64,000 bases of DNA from an uncultured Anaerolineales bacterium (GCA_937952305.1 CALFZO010000108.1:1-64000), one strand, 5' to 3'. Positions 1-9,129 are shown, numbered from the stretch's first letter. Numbers and translations: made by a program. Notes: generated by a model not told the origin, from the sequence alone.

Positions 1-2192
1 CCGCGCCCTCCGCCGCCGGCGCTCTGCCCGATTGGTTGAGCGGCGGCACCGGCGCCTTGACCCCGGCGGAGCCCGGCGCTTTGGCCGCTGAGCCTGAGGC
101 GGAGACACCGGCCGCGCCCTCCGCCGCCGGCGCTCTGCCCGATTGGTTGAGCGGCGGCACCGGCGCTTTGCCTGCGGACGATCTCAGCCCAACGCCGGCC
201 GGCAAGCCCGGCCCGGAAGTGCCGGATTGGCTCACGGGGGCCAGCGCCGCGCCACCCTCCAGCGAGTCGGCCCTGCCGGATTGGTTGAAGGCGGCCACCG
301 GACCACTGGCCGGCGCGCCCGCGCCTGAAACGGCCGCGCCCGCCGAGGAGCTGCCGGACTGGCTCAAGGCCGCCACGGGCCCGTTGACGCCGCCGTCCGC
401 GCCGGAGGCGCCGGCCGCGGGCACCACAGCGCCATTCCTGGGCGCGCCCAGCGAAGGCGCGGCCGAGGTCCCGGACTGGCTGCGCGATATGGCCGGCGAC
501 GAAGCCCAGTCCGCGCCGACGCCCGCTGTCTCGGCGACGGCGCCTCTGCCCGCGATTCTGCCCGGCCCCGAAGACGAACCCGATTTTCTGAACAACCTGC
601 GCGGCGCGGCCGCGCCCGTGGTCGAGGACGAGCAGCCGGAATGGCTCCAGTCCCTGGGCCTGCCGGAGACGCCGCCGGCCGGGACGCCGGCCCTGGATTT
701 CTCGGCTCCGGCGCCCAGCGCCCCCGCCGAGGACGAGCCGGATTGGATGCGCGCTCTGCGCAGCGAGGGCGCCCCCGCCGCGGCGACGCCCGCCCCGGCC
801 GAATCCGAGCCGGATTGGCTGTCAGCGCTGCGCGCTGACAGCGCGTCGAGCAGCCAATCCTCAGGCCCGGCGATCGCGCCCTTCGGCGCCGTTTTGGGGG
901 CCGCGGCCGAGGAGTTGGCCGAATCTGCGCCGGAAGCAGCGCCCCCGGCCGGCGGCGAGCCGGACTGGCTGGCGGCCCTGCGCCCCTCCGGGCCGCCGCC
1001 GGAAACCGCCCCCGCGCCGGGGCCGGGCGCCTTCGAGTTGGCGCAAGGCGAGCTGCCCTCCTGGCTGGCCGCCATGCGGCCGGTGGACATCCAGCGCGCC
1101 ATCGAGCCGGAGGTCGACGAGTATCAGGAATCGGTCGGCGTGCTGGCGGGCATGCGCGGCGTGCTGCGGGCCGAGCCCAGCGTGGTGCTGCCCGGGAAGA
1201 GCGCGTCCAACGTCCATGCGCTGGCCTTCACCGATCCCCAGGCCAAGCAGGCTGAACTGCTGGCCGGTATGCTGCTGAGCGACCGCGAGGCCGCGCCGGC
1301 CGCCCGGCGCCGCGCCCGGCGCATTCCTTGGGAGCGCTGGCTGGTCGTCGTGTTGATCCTGGCGGGCATGCTTCTGCCGCCCTTCGCCCTGCCGCGCATG
1401 TTCGTTCAGCCGACCACGGCCGCGCCGGCCACGCTGGCGGCCTTTGAGCAGATCGACCGCCTGGACCCGGCCAAGCCGGTGCTGGTGGCGTTTGACTACG
1501 AGCCCGCGCACGTCGGCGAGATGGGGCGCCTGGCGGAGGCCCTCGTCGGCCACCTCGTCCGCCGCGGCTTGCCCCTCGTGGCCGTCAGCACCAGTCCGAC
1601 CGGCGCCGGGGTCGGTCAGGAAATGCTGGCCACGCTGACGGCGCAGAACACGTACCGCGAGGCGGAGACTTACCTCAACCTGGGCTACTTGCCGGGCGGG
1701 CCGGTGGGCATCTTGCAGTTGGCCCTGGCGCCGCGCACCGTGTTCCTGGCCGACTTCCACGGCGAGACCTACACCGACCAGGGCGGCCTGTGGGCGGTGC
1801 CGCTGCTGCGCACCGTCGGCTCGCTGGCCGATTTCAGCGCGGTGGTGGTCTTGAGCGCCACGCCCGAAGATGCCCGCGCCTGGATCGAACAGACGCAGGG
1901 CCGCGCGACGCCGTTGATCCTGGCGGTGAGCGCCGGGAGCGGCCCGCTGATCCTGCCGTATTACGAGGCCGACCAGGCTGCGGCCACGCCGCGCCTGGCC
2001 GGATTGGTCGCCGGTGTGGTCGGCGCCACGCAGTATGACGCGCGCGCCGGCGTCACGGCGCCGGATGCCGCCTTGATCCGGTGGGAGATGCTGGGCGGCG
2101 GCTTGCTGTGGATCGCGCTCCTGCTGGTGCTGGGCAATCTGTTCAACGGCGCGCTGTTGGCCCTGCGCCGGTCGCAGAAGAGGAAGGCCTGA
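1..2192 (+). CDS. PDWL-repeat membrane protein (5' partial)
   Basis: The reading frame is open to the left edge, so the true start lies outside the window. The N-terminal two thirds is low-complexity Ala/Pro/Glu-rich sequence carrying about twelve copies of a short motif, xPDWLxxL (variants PDFL, PEWL, PDWM, PSWL), spaced about 20-45 residues apart. Two neighbouring copies are near-identical at DNA level with a 111-base (37-residue) offset, a recent tandem duplication. A hydrophobic segment near 1335-1395 and another near 2094-2165 look like membrane helices, with a folded domain of about 230 residues between them. The stop overlaps the next start (TGATG), so the two are probably translationally coupled. 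I do not recognise a named family. The repeats look like linear binding motifs on a disordered cytoplasmic arm, which is inference. Confidence 0.8.
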   Translation, partial: APSAAGALPDWLSGGTGALTPAEPGALAAEPEAETPAAPSAAGALPDWLSGGTGALPADDLSPTPAGKPGPEVPDWLTGASAAPPSSESALPDWLKAATGPLAGAPAPETAAPAEELPDWLKAATGPLTPPSAPEAPAAGTTAPFLGAPSEGAAEVPDWLRDMAGDEAQSAPTPAVSATAPLPAILPGPEDEPDFLNNLRGAAAPVVEDEQPEWLQSLGLPETPPAGTPALDFSAPAPSAPAEDEPDWMRALRSEGAPAAATPAPAESEPDWLSALRADSASSSQSSGPAIAPFGAVLGAAAEELAESAPEAAPPAGGEPDWLAALRPSGPPPETAPAPGPGAFELAQGELPSWLAAMRPVDIQRAIEPEVDEYQESVGVLAGMRGVLRAEPSVVLPGKSASNVHALAFTDPQAKQAELLAGMLLSDREAAPAARRRARRIPWERWLVVVLILAGMLLPPFALPRMFVQPTTAAPATLAAFEQIDRLDPAKPVLVAFDYEPAHVGEMGRLAEALVGHLVRRGLPLVAVSTSPTGAGVGQEMLATLTAQNTYREAETYLNLGYLPGGPVGILQLALAPRTVFLADFHGETYTDQGGLWAVPLLRTVGSLADFSAVVVLSATPEDARAWIEQTQGRATPLILAVSAGSGPLILPYYEADQAAATPRLAGLVAGVVGATQYDARAGVTAPDAALIRWEMLGGGLLWIALLLVLGNLFNGALLALRRSQKRKA

Positions 2193-2893
2193 TGTCGCTG
2201 GATTTGGCGGGCGCGCTGGTCGGCTTCTTGCTGACCCTGGCGGTGCTGAGTTACCTGATCGGTGACAACCCGCTCTACCGCCTCGCCGTCTACACTTTTG
2301 TGGGGGTGGCGGCCGGCTATGTGGCAGTGGTGGCCGTCGTCAACGTCATCGTCCCGCAGCTGTTCCTCACGCTGCTCGGCCCCCAGGATTTGGGGCGCCT
2401 GGTGATCACGGGCCTGAGCTGGCTGCTGGCGCTGCTGCTTTTCCTGAAACTGGTCAACCCGGATTCGGCTCTGGGGCGTTTCCCGGTGGCCTACCTGGTG
2501 GGCGTCGGCGCCGCGGTGGCCGTGGGCGGCGCGCTGCTGGGGACGCTCTTCCCGCAGACGGCGGCGACCTTCGTGTCGCTGCTGCCGGCCGAGAACGCCG
2601 GGGGCGATGTGCTGGCGCTGGTCGAACAGCCGCTGAGCGCGCTGGTGCTGCTGGTGGGCACGCTGACGACGCTGCTGTTTTTCTGGTACGGCGCGCGGCC
2701 GGCGCCCGGCGGCGTGCCGGAGCGGCCCGTCCTGATCAAACCGCTGGCCTGGATCGGCCAGGCCTTTATCGGGATCACGTTCGGCGCGCTGTATGCGGGC
2801 GTGCTGGCGGCGAGCGTGGCTTACCTGGCCGAGCGGCTGGGCGCGCTCATGGATTTCATCGACCTGGCTCGCCAGTGGCTGGCGCCCGGCTAA
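2192..2893 (+). CDS. Polytopic membrane protein of unknown function
   Basis: The start was chosen at the ATG overlapping the upstream stop; it gives 233 residues beginning MSLDLAGALVGFLL. Almost the whole chain is hydrophobic, with about seven predicted membrane helices separated by short loops, and no recognisable catalytic motif. It sits between the PDWL-repeat protein and the GlmL-like protein in a co-directional cluster with tiny gaps, so it probably forms a membrane complex or pathway with them. No function is assigned. Confidence 0.8.
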   Translation: MSLDLAGALVGFLLTLAVLSYLIGDNPLYRLAVYTFVGVAAGYVAVVAVVNVIVPQLFLTLLGPQDLGRLVITGLSWLLALLLFLKLVNPDSALGRFPVAYLVGVGAAVAVGGALLGTLFPQTAATFVSLLPAENAGGDVLALVEQPLSALVLLVGTLTTLLFFWYGARPAPGGVPERPVLIKPLAWIGQAFIGITFGALYAGVLAASVAYLAERLGALMDFIDLARQWLAPG

Positions 2894-2914
2894 CCGCACT
2901 CGTCTACCGAGCCC

Positions 2915-4672
2915 ATGGCCTCCAACGAGTTTCGCCCTGAAACGATCCTGGCCGCCGACATCGGCACGGCCACTACGCGCGTCTCGCTCTTCGATGTCGT
3001 CGAGGGCGCGTTCCGCTACGTGGCCTCCGGCGAAGCGCCGTCCACGGTGACGGCGCCTTACTCGGATGCGTCCGAAGGCCTGCGCCACGCGCTGTTGGAA
3101 CTGCAGGCGGTGACGGGCCGCACCATGCTCAACGACGCCGCCCGGCTGATCGTGCCGGTCAGCGATGAGGGCCACGGCTGTGATGTGTTTGTGGCCTCCT
3201 CCAGCGCCGGGCCGGCCGTGCGCACGGTCCTGGTCGGCCTGCTGCCCGACGTCTCGCTGAAGAGCGCCCGGCGTCTGGCTGAGTCGTCTTACCTGACGAT
3301 CCTGGAGACGGTCAGCCTGGTGGACCGCCGGCGGCCGGAGCAGCAGATGGACGCCATCCTCAAGGCGCGGCCGGACGTGGTCATCGTCGCCGGCGGCACC
3401 GATGGCGGCGCCAGTTCGGCCGTGCTCAGCCTGGCGGAAGTGGTCGGCCTGGCCTGTTTCCGCCTGCCCCAGGAGCCGCGCGTGCGGCTGCTGTTCACGG
3501 GCAATAGCGCGCTCAAAGACCGCATCAACGAACTGCTGGGCAACCTGGCGCTGGTCTCGGCCGCGCCCAACGTGCGCCCGGAGTTGGCGCATGAAGCCCT
3601 GGACGGGCCGCGCGCTGAGCTGGCCCAGATCCTCCAGGAGCTGCGCGCCTCCCAGATCGGCGGCCTGCGTGACCTGGCGCATTACGCCGGCGGCAGCCTG
3701 CTGCCCACGGCTCAGGCCGAGGGCCAGGTCATCCGCTTCCTGAGCAAGATCGCGGGGTCGGCCAACGGCATCCTGAGCGTCAACGTCGGCTCGGCCGCCA
3801 CGTCGATCGCCGCGGCCTTCAGCGGTGAGCTTTTCCTGACCGTGGCTCCGGACCTGGGCGTGGGCGTCAACGCCGCCAACACCCTGGCCGAAGCGCCCAG
3901 CGACCAGTTTACGCGCTGGGTGCCGGCGCCGCTGACGGCTGCCGATGTGCGCGCCTTCGGCCTGGAGCGCAGCCTGCATCCTCACACCCTCCCGGTGGAG
4001 GTGGACGATTTGCACCGGGAGCAGGCGCTGGCCCGCCAGGCCCTGCGCGGCGCGTTGCGGCGCGCTCAGGCGCACTGGCCCAAGACGCTGCCGGGCACGC
4101 GCGGCGACCTGCTGCCGCATTTCGACCTGATCATCGGCGGCGGCGCCGCGCTCAGCCACGCGCCCAGCCCGGGCGCGGCGGCGCTGATGCTGCTGGACGC
4201 GCTCCAGCCCACGGGCGTCGCCGACCTGCTGCTGGACCGCAGCCACCTGCTGGCCGCGCTGGGCGCCGCGGCGTACGCCAACCCGATGGCGGCCGTGCAG
4301 GTGCTTGAGTCCGGCGCCCTGCTGCGCCTGGGCATCGCGATCTCGGCCCTCGGCTCCGCCCGCGACGGTGAAGTGGTCTGCACGGCCAAGCTCGTGGACG
4401 ACGGCGGCCAGGAGACCACGCTCACGGTCAAGGCGGGCACGCTGGAAGTGCTGCCGCTGCCCCTCGGCCAGCGCGGCCAACTGACGCTCAAGCCGCGCTC
4501 CGGCATCGACCTGGGCTTCGGGCCGGGCCGCGGCCAGACGTTCACCGTCGACAGCGGCGGCGCGGTCGGCATCATCGTGGATGCGCGCGGCCGCCCGCTC
4601 GTCTTCCCGCGGGAGCCCGCGGCGCGCGCCGAGCGCGTGCACCAGTGGATTTTCAAGCTGACCGGACAGTAA
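2915..4672 (+). CDS. GlmL/MutL-like ASKHA-fold protein
   Basis: The protein has 585 residues. The N-terminus has a phosphate-1 signature DIGTATTRVSLFD at about residues 16-28, a second VNVGSAATS motif near residue 290 and a glycine-rich IIGGGAAL stretch near residue 408, as in the ASKHA ATPase superfamily. The arrangement matches the family annotated as glutamate mutase accessory protein GlmL/MutL. In that family the name comes from proximity to B12-dependent glutamate mutase; no mutase or B12-binding protein is present here. The surrounding genes are membrane and surface proteins, so a role tied to the envelope cluster is more likely than one in glutamate fermentation. Family call fairly firm; function unknown. 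Confidence 0.75.
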   Translation: MASNEFRPETILAADIGTATTRVSLFDVVEGAFRYVASGEAPSTVTAPYSDASEGLRHALLELQAVTGRTMLNDAARLIVPVSDEGHGCDVFVASSSAGPAVRTVLVGLLPDVSLKSARRLAESSYLTILETVSLVDRRRPEQQMDAILKARPDVVIVAGGTDGGASSAVLSLAEVVGLACFRLPQEPRVRLLFTGNSALKDRINELLGNLALVSAAPNVRPELAHEALDGPRAELAQILQELRASQIGGLRDLAHYAGGSLLPTAQAEGQVIRFLSKIAGSANGILSVNVGSAATSIAAAFSGELFLTVAPDLGVGVNAANTLAEAPSDQFTRWVPAPLTAADVRAFGLERSLHPHTLPVEVDDLHREQALARQALRGALRRAQAHWPKTLPGTRGDLLPHFDLIIGGGAALSHAPSPGAAALMLLDALQPTGVADLLLDRSHLLAALGAAAYANPMAAVQVLESGALLRLGIAISALGSARDGEVVCTAKLVDDGGQETTLTVKAGTLEVLPLPLGQRGQLTLKPRSGIDLGFGPGRGQTFTVDSGGAVGIIVDARGRPLVFPREPAARAERVHQWIFKLTGQ

Positions 4673-4734
4673 ACGCGGCACTGTTCTTGCAGCCGAGGGC
4701 CGCATAGCGGTCGTCGGCCGGGCGACACGGACGC

Positions 4735-5817
4735 ATGGCCTACATCCCACCCACCAGCCACGTCACGCTTTTGGCCACGCTGCGCCGTGAGCGCAGCCTG
4801 CCCGTGCCCGGCGAGATCATCGTCAGCGTCGGCCAGCGCGTCGAAGCCGCCGACGTGGTAGGGCGCGCCGAGAACGCCGAGTATCATCGCCTGCTGGACC
4901 TGAGCCGCCTGCTGGGCGTGCCCAAGGACAAGGTCGGCACCCATCTGCTGCGCCAGGAGGGTGACTCGGTGAAAAAGGGCGAGCCGCTGGCTCAGCGCCA
5001 GGGCGCGCTCGGCCTGGGGCGGCGCAGCGTGCCGTCGCCCGTGGACGGCCGGCTGGTGCTCTTTGACGAGGGCAAGGCTCTGCTGGCCGCGGTGACGGTG
5101 GTGGAACTGCGGGCTGGTCTGCCCGGGATGGTGGTGAGCCTGGCGCCGGGGCGCAGCCTGCTGATCGAGACAACCGGCGCGCTGCTGGAAGGTTTGTGGG
5201 GCAACGGGCGCGAAGACTTCTCCGTGCTGCGCATGCTGAGCGCCTCCCCGGAGGCGGCGCTGGACGAAGCGGAACTGGAACTCAGCCTGCGCGGCGCCAT
5301 CGTGGCCGCCGGCTGGCTGGCCGACGCCCGGCCGCTGCAGAAGCTGACCGAGGTCGGCGTGCGCGGCCTGATCCTGGGCGGTGCGCCGGCGGGCCTGGTG
5401 CCCGAACTGCAGGCGGTGACGTTCCCGGTGCTGATCACCGACCGCTTCGGCGTGCCGGGGTTCACACAGCCGGTCTACAACCTGCTGGCCGGCAACTCCG
5501 GCCGCGAGGTCTGGCTTAACGCTCATCCGGCCGACCGCTTTGCGGGCACGCGGCCGGAGGCCATCCTCCCCCTGCCGGTCGGGGGCGAGTTGCCGCCGCC
5601 GCCGGTGGAGGGCGAACCGCTGCAAGAAGGCAAGCGCGTGCGCGTGCTGCGCGGACCGGACGCCGGCCGGGTGGGGACCTTGATTGGATTGAGCGACCGG
5701 CCGGTGCCGTTGCCGAACGGGCTGCGCACGCAAGTGGCGGCCATCGCCCTGGACGAGACCCGCGGGACGCGCCCGACCATCACGGCGCCGTTCGCAAATC
5801 TGGAGCTTTTGGAGTAA
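4735..5817 (+). CDS. Hypothetical protein with barrel-sandwich and KOW-like segments
   Basis: The protein has 360 residues and is soluble. Two stretches, PGEIIVSVGQRVEAADVVG near residue 24 and PSPVDGRLVLFDEGKALL near residue 100, resemble the paired halves of a barrel-sandwich hybrid (lipoyl/RnfC-like) fold. Near residue 300 the segment GKRVRVLRGPDAGRVGTLIG resembles a KOW motif. I see no catalytic residues. It lies 62 bases after the GlmL-like gene on the same strand and is probably part of the same cluster. Domain calls are by eye and function is not assigned. Confidence 0.65.
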   Translation: MAYIPPTSHVTLLATLRRERSLPVPGEIIVSVGQRVEAADVVGRAENAEYHRLLDLSRLLGVPKDKVGTHLLRQEGDSVKKGEPLAQRQGALGLGRRSVPSPVDGRLVLFDEGKALLAAVTVVELRAGLPGMVVSLAPGRSLLIETTGALLEGLWGNGREDFSVLRMLSASPEAALDEAELELSLRGAIVAAGWLADARPLQKLTEVGVRGLILGGAPAGLVPELQAVTFPVLITDRFGVPGFTQPVYNLLAGNSGREVWLNAHPADRFAGTRPEAILPLPVGGELPPPPVEGEPLQEGKRVRVLRGPDAGRVGTLIGLSDRPVPLPNGLRTQVAAIALDETRGTRPTITAPFANLELLE

Positions 5818-5873
5818 TCTACGGGGCCGTGCCTGGCGACAGGCGGACGTCACGGGATTGAAGGAGACTGACC

Positions 5874-6539
5874 ATGGCTATGGATGATCCGAATCTGGAG
5901 CAAGACGCGCCGGCAGAGGAGGCGTCTTCCAACCGGAACTTCATCATCGCCGCCGGCGCGCTGGGCGTGGGGTTCATCCTGATCCTGGGCGTGATGCTGG
6001 CGTTCCTGTTCCTCGTCCGGCCCGGCCAGCAGGCCGCCAACCAGACGGCCGTGGCCGAGCGCAACGCCACCAACGCCGCCATCGAGGCCGTCAACAACGC
6101 CCAGTTGACCGAAGAGGCGCGCCCGACGAATACGCCGACGCCGACCGACACGCCGCTGCCGACGGCGACGGACACGCCGGTGCCGCCGACTGACACGCCG
6201 CCGCCCACCGCCACCGTCCCGCCGACGGACACGCTGGCGCCCAGTTTGAGCGAGACACCCGGCGGGGCCGCCGGCGGCACTGGCACGCCCGGCACGCCCG
6301 GCGGTCCAGCCGCCGTCACCGCCACGCCCACGCGCGTGGGCACGGCCGCCGCCACCGGCGCGCGCACGGCCACGCCGATCGTCGGCTCGCTGACCCGCAC
6401 GCCGGCCACGGCCACGCCCAGCGCTCTGTCCAACACCGGCTTCGCCGACGACTTCGGCCTGCCGGGCCTGATCGCGCTGGCGCTGGGCCTGATCGTCGTC
6501 GTCATCATCGTCCGGCGCCTGCGCCTGAGCCTGCGCTGA
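5874..6539 (+). CDS. Pro/Thr-rich membrane or surface protein with C-terminal sorting-like tail
   Basis: The protein has 221 residues. The start is supported by AAGGAG eight or so bases upstream of the ATG. It has a membrane helix at about residues 22-48, then a long linker rich in Thr, Pro and Ala (TDTP/TATP repeats, about residues 85-180). It ends with LSNTGF, a hydrophobic stretch of about 16 residues and an Arg-rich end (RRLRLSLR). That tail has the layout of a cell-wall sorting signal, but with LSNTG in place of LPXTG. Pro/Thr-rich linkers of this kind are common in secreted Anaerolineae proteins. It is the last gene before a strong terminator. Confidence 0.7.
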   Translation: MAMDDPNLEQDAPAEEASSNRNFIIAAGALGVGFILILGVMLAFLFLVRPGQQAANQTAVAERNATNAAIEAVNNAQLTEEARPTNTPTPTDTPLPTATDTPVPPTDTPPPTATVPPTDTLAPSLSETPGGAAGGTGTPGTPGGPAAVTATPTRVGTAAATGARTATPIVGSLTRTPATATPSALSNTGFADDFGLPGLIALALGLIVVVIIVRRLRLSLR

Positions 6540-6559
6540 GCGCCGCCCGCAGACCGCCC

Positions 6560-6594
6560 GGCCAGCGGCCTAGCGCCGCTGGCCTTTTTCTTTT
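6560..6594 (+). terminator. Rho-independent terminator after the envelope cluster
   Basis: A perfect 10-base-pair stem (6560-6569 with 6575-6584, GGCCAGCGGC) has a 5-base loop and is followed by TTTTTCTTTT. It ends the five-gene cluster. Confidence 0.9.
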
Positions 6595-6637
6595 AAGCTG
6601 ATTGTTGGATAATACGGCCCAGCGCCGCCAATCTATG

Positions 6638-6643
6638 TAGACT
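6638..6643 (+). promoter_or_regulatory. -10 hexamer TAGACT, 7 bases before the start codon
   Basis: TAGACT is followed by CCGCATC and then the ATG at 6651. The 7-base gap implies transcription starting at or beside the start codon (leaderless). I see no convincing -35 box. Confidence 0.45.
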
Positions 6644-6650
6644 CCGCATC

Positions 6651-7976
6651 ATGCCCCTGCCCTTTCAATCCGTCCGAGCCAAACAGCGCGATAGCGTGCT
6701 GAGCGCCCTGGCGCGCGGCGACTGCGCCGCCGTGTACGGCCTCAGCAACACCGGCAAGAGCCCGTTCCTGCGGGCTTTGCCGAGCCCCGAGAACCTGGCC
6801 TACTACGAACGGCTGGCCGGCCACCCGGCCACGCTCGTCTATATCGACTGCAATCGGGTCGTCGAGTTGACCGCGCCGGGCTTCTTCGAGGTCGTGGTGC
6901 GGACGCTGCTGGAGACCCTGGAAGAGGCCGCGCCGGCCGCCAAGCTGCTGACGGACCTGCGCGAGCAGCACAGCCTGATTACGACGGCGGCGTCGCCGTT
7001 CCAGGCCTCGCTGGCCTTCAACAACGCCATCTCCGAGACGTGCGGCCACCTCGGACAAGACCTGGTCCTGCTGCTGGATGAGTTCGACGAGGTCTACGCC
7101 GCGCTGGAAGACCGCACCTTGCTCAACCTGCGCGCCCTGAAAGACAAGTTCCAGACGCGCCTGGCCTATGTCACGGCGACGGTCCGTCCGCTGGGGGACC
7201 CGGCGCTGCGCGGCGAGAACGAATTCGCCGAGCTGTTTACGGCCAACACGCTGGCACTGCGCCTGCTGCCGGACGAGGATGCCCGCCGCGTCCTGGAGGA
7301 GGTCGGCGGCGCCGGCCTGGCTGAGCCCGTGCGGCGGATGCTCCTGACCATGGCCGGCGGCCACTTCGGCCTGCTGGGCGCCCTGGCCCACGCCGCCCAG
7401 CGCCACCCGGACAACGTGGCCAGCGACCCCAACGTCCGCGCCGAGTGCCTCAAGCTGTGGAACCAGCTGCGCCCGGAGGAACAGGCGGCCCTGCGCGCCC
7501 TGGTCACCGCCGCCGACGAGGGCCTCAACCCGCACGACCGCGCGCGCTTGCAGGCCTTCGGTCTGCTGACCGACGGCGGCCAGCTCTTCTCCGACCTCTT
7601 CGCCGGTTTTGTCCGTAATCAGAACGCCACCGCCCAAGACACGACCCTGGGGGTGCGCGTGGATGAGGACGCCGGTGAGGTGTGGGTGGAAGGCGTGAAA
7701 GTGACGGTGCTGACCGATCTGGAGTACCGGCTGATGCGCCAGCTCTATCAGCGGCTGGATCGGCTGACGACCAAGGAACAGATCGTGGAGACGGTCTGGG
7801 GCGGCCAGTATCTGGACCGCGTCGACGACGCCCGCATCGAGAAGCTGGTCAGCCGGCTGCGCGCCAAAGTGGAGCCGGAGCCGCTCCATCCGCGTTACCT
7901 CATCACCCAGCGCGGCCGCGGCTACAAGCTGGTCAGCCGGCCGGTGGATGCCCGCGGCGAAGACGAAGACGCTTGA
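6651..7976 (+). CDS. P-loop ATPase fused to an OmpR/PhoB-type winged-helix domain
   Basis: The protein has 441 residues. The N-terminal half is a P-loop ATPase with Walker A-like GLSNTGKS near residues 30-37 and Walker B LVLLLDEFDEV near residue 140. The C-terminal ~100 residues (about 325-430) match a Trans_reg_C winged helix: LTDLEYRLMRQLYQ, a TKEQIVETVWG helix and ending RYLITQRGRGYKL. OmpR-type DNA-binding domains are normally attached to receiver domains; here an AAA/STAND-like ATPase takes that place. It is followed 40 bases later by a receiver-kinase hybrid, so the two may form one signalling pathway. No effector gene can be named. Confidence 0.8.
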   Translation: MPLPFQSVRAKQRDSVLSALARGDCAAVYGLSNTGKSPFLRALPSPENLAYYERLAGHPATLVYIDCNRVVELTAPGFFEVVVRTLLETLEEAAPAAKLLTDLREQHSLITTAASPFQASLAFNNAISETCGHLGQDLVLLLDEFDEVYAALEDRTLLNLRALKDKFQTRLAYVTATVRPLGDPALRGENEFAELFTANTLALRLLPDEDARRVLEEVGGAGLAEPVRRMLLTMAGGHFGLLGALAHAAQRHPDNVASDPNVRAECLKLWNQLRPEEQAALRALVTAADEGLNPHDRARLQAFGLLTDGGQLFSDLFAGFVRNQNATAQDTTLGVRVDEDAGEVWVEGVKVTVLTDLEYRLMRQLYQRLDRLTTKEQIVETVWGGQYLDRVDDARIEKLVSRLRAKVEPEPLHPRYLITQRGRGYKLVSRPVDARGEDEDA

Positions 7977-8016
7977 TCCCCGGCCGAGCGCCGGTGAGCC
8001 GCGGGGGGAGCCCGCC

Positions 8017-9129
8017 ATGGTTCAGACTCGCATCCTGGTGGTGGAAGACGATCCGGCCGTCCTGGAAGGCCTGCGCGGATTGCTGGAGCTGGCCGAGTAT
8101 GACGTGCTCGCGGCGACCAATGGCCAGGAGGCGCTGGCCGTGCTGGCCCAGGCGGTCCCCCACCTGATCATCTCCGACATCATGATGCCGCAGATGGACG
8201 GCTACGCCCTGTACGCGGCGGTGCGTGAGCGCCCCGAGCTGATGGATGTGCCGTTCATTTTCCTGACCGCGCGCGGTGACAAGCGCGACGTTTACCGCGG
8301 CAAGGAGTTGGGCGTGGACGATTATCTCGTCAAGCCCTTTGACGAGAGCGACCTGCTCCTGGCCATCCGCAACAAGCTTAGCCGCCGCGCCCAGCTGGAG
8401 TCAGCGCGCCAGCGCCAGATCAACGACCTCAAGCACGCCATCATCAGCACCCTCAATCACGAGTTCCGCACCCCGCTGACGCACATCGCCGCCTATCTTG
8501 AGATCCTGCAGGACACGGTGCCGGAGACCCAGTCTGAGGAGTTCCGCCAATTCCTGGCCGTGATCCAGTCTGGCACCGAACGCCTGCAGCGCATGGTGGA
8601 GGACTTCATTCTGCTGGCGGAGTTCAAGACGGGCGAAGCTCAGCAGGCGTTTGACAAGCGCTGCGGCCCTCTGGAGGAATTGCCCAGCCTGCTGATGACC
8701 CTGGCCGTCCGGCATCGCGAGCGGGCGGCCGCCAAAGGGATGGACCTGACGCTGGTCCTGCCGGCCGAGCCGCTGCCGCTCGTGCGCGCTGACCGCGAGT
8801 TTCTGAGCGATGCCGTGGAGCGCCTGGTGGAGAACGCCATCAAGTTCTCGCCGCCCGGCGCCGGCCCGGTGGCGCTGACGGCCGAGGCGGCACCGCGCCA
8901 GGTGCTGATCCATGTCAGCGATCACGGGCGCGGCATCCGGCCGGAGGACCTGACGAAGATTTTCGATCTGTTCTATCAGTCCGAGCGCGCGCGCCATGAG
9001 CAGCAAGGCATCGGCGCCGGGCTGACCATCGCCGCCGCAATCGTCGCCATGCACGGCGGCAGCCTGTCCGCCACCAGCACGCCCGGCCAGGGCAGCACTT
9101 TCACCATCGCCCTGCCGGCCCTGTCCTAG
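8017..9129 (+). CDS. Hybrid receiver-histidine kinase
   Basis: The ATG at 8017 was chosen because it directly precedes the receiver domain and has a G-rich ribosome site (GGGGGGAG). The protein has 370 residues. The N-terminal receiver has acidic residues VVEDD, phospho-acceptor Asp54 in SDIMMP and the conserved Lys in DYLVKPF. Next comes a HisKA domain with phospho-acceptor His148 in LNHEFRTPLTH, then a HATPase domain with N box ERLVENAIKFSP, G1 VSDHGRGI and G2 GIGAGLTIA. There is no membrane or sensor domain, so it is a cytosolic relay kinase controlled through its own receiver. It is probably functionally linked to the ATPase-winged helix protein upstream. Confidence 0.88.
   Translation: MVQTRILVVEDDPAVLEGLRGLLELAEYDVLAATNGQEALAVLAQAVPHLIISDIMMPQMDGYALYAAVRERPELMDVPFIFLTARGDKRDVYRGKELGVDDYLVKPFDESDLLLAIRNKLSRRAQLESARQRQINDLKHAIISTLNHEFRTPLTHIAAYLEILQDTVPETQSEEFRQFLAVIQSGTERLQRMVEDFILLAEFKTGEAQQAFDKRCGPLEELPSLLMTLAVRHRERAAAKGMDLTLVLPAEPLPLVRADREFLSDAVERLVENAIKFSPPGAGPVALTAEAAPRQVLIHVSDHGRGIRPEDLTKIFDLFYQSERARHEQQGIGAGLTIAAAIVAMHGGSLSATSTPGQGSTFTIALPALS

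Noticed and set aside
1961..4750. Very long minus-strand open frame (929 codons) opposite the GlmL-like gene
   Set aside because: Its translation is rich in Arg, Gln and His without motifs. It is the usual antisense artefact of a GC-rich gene on the other strand.
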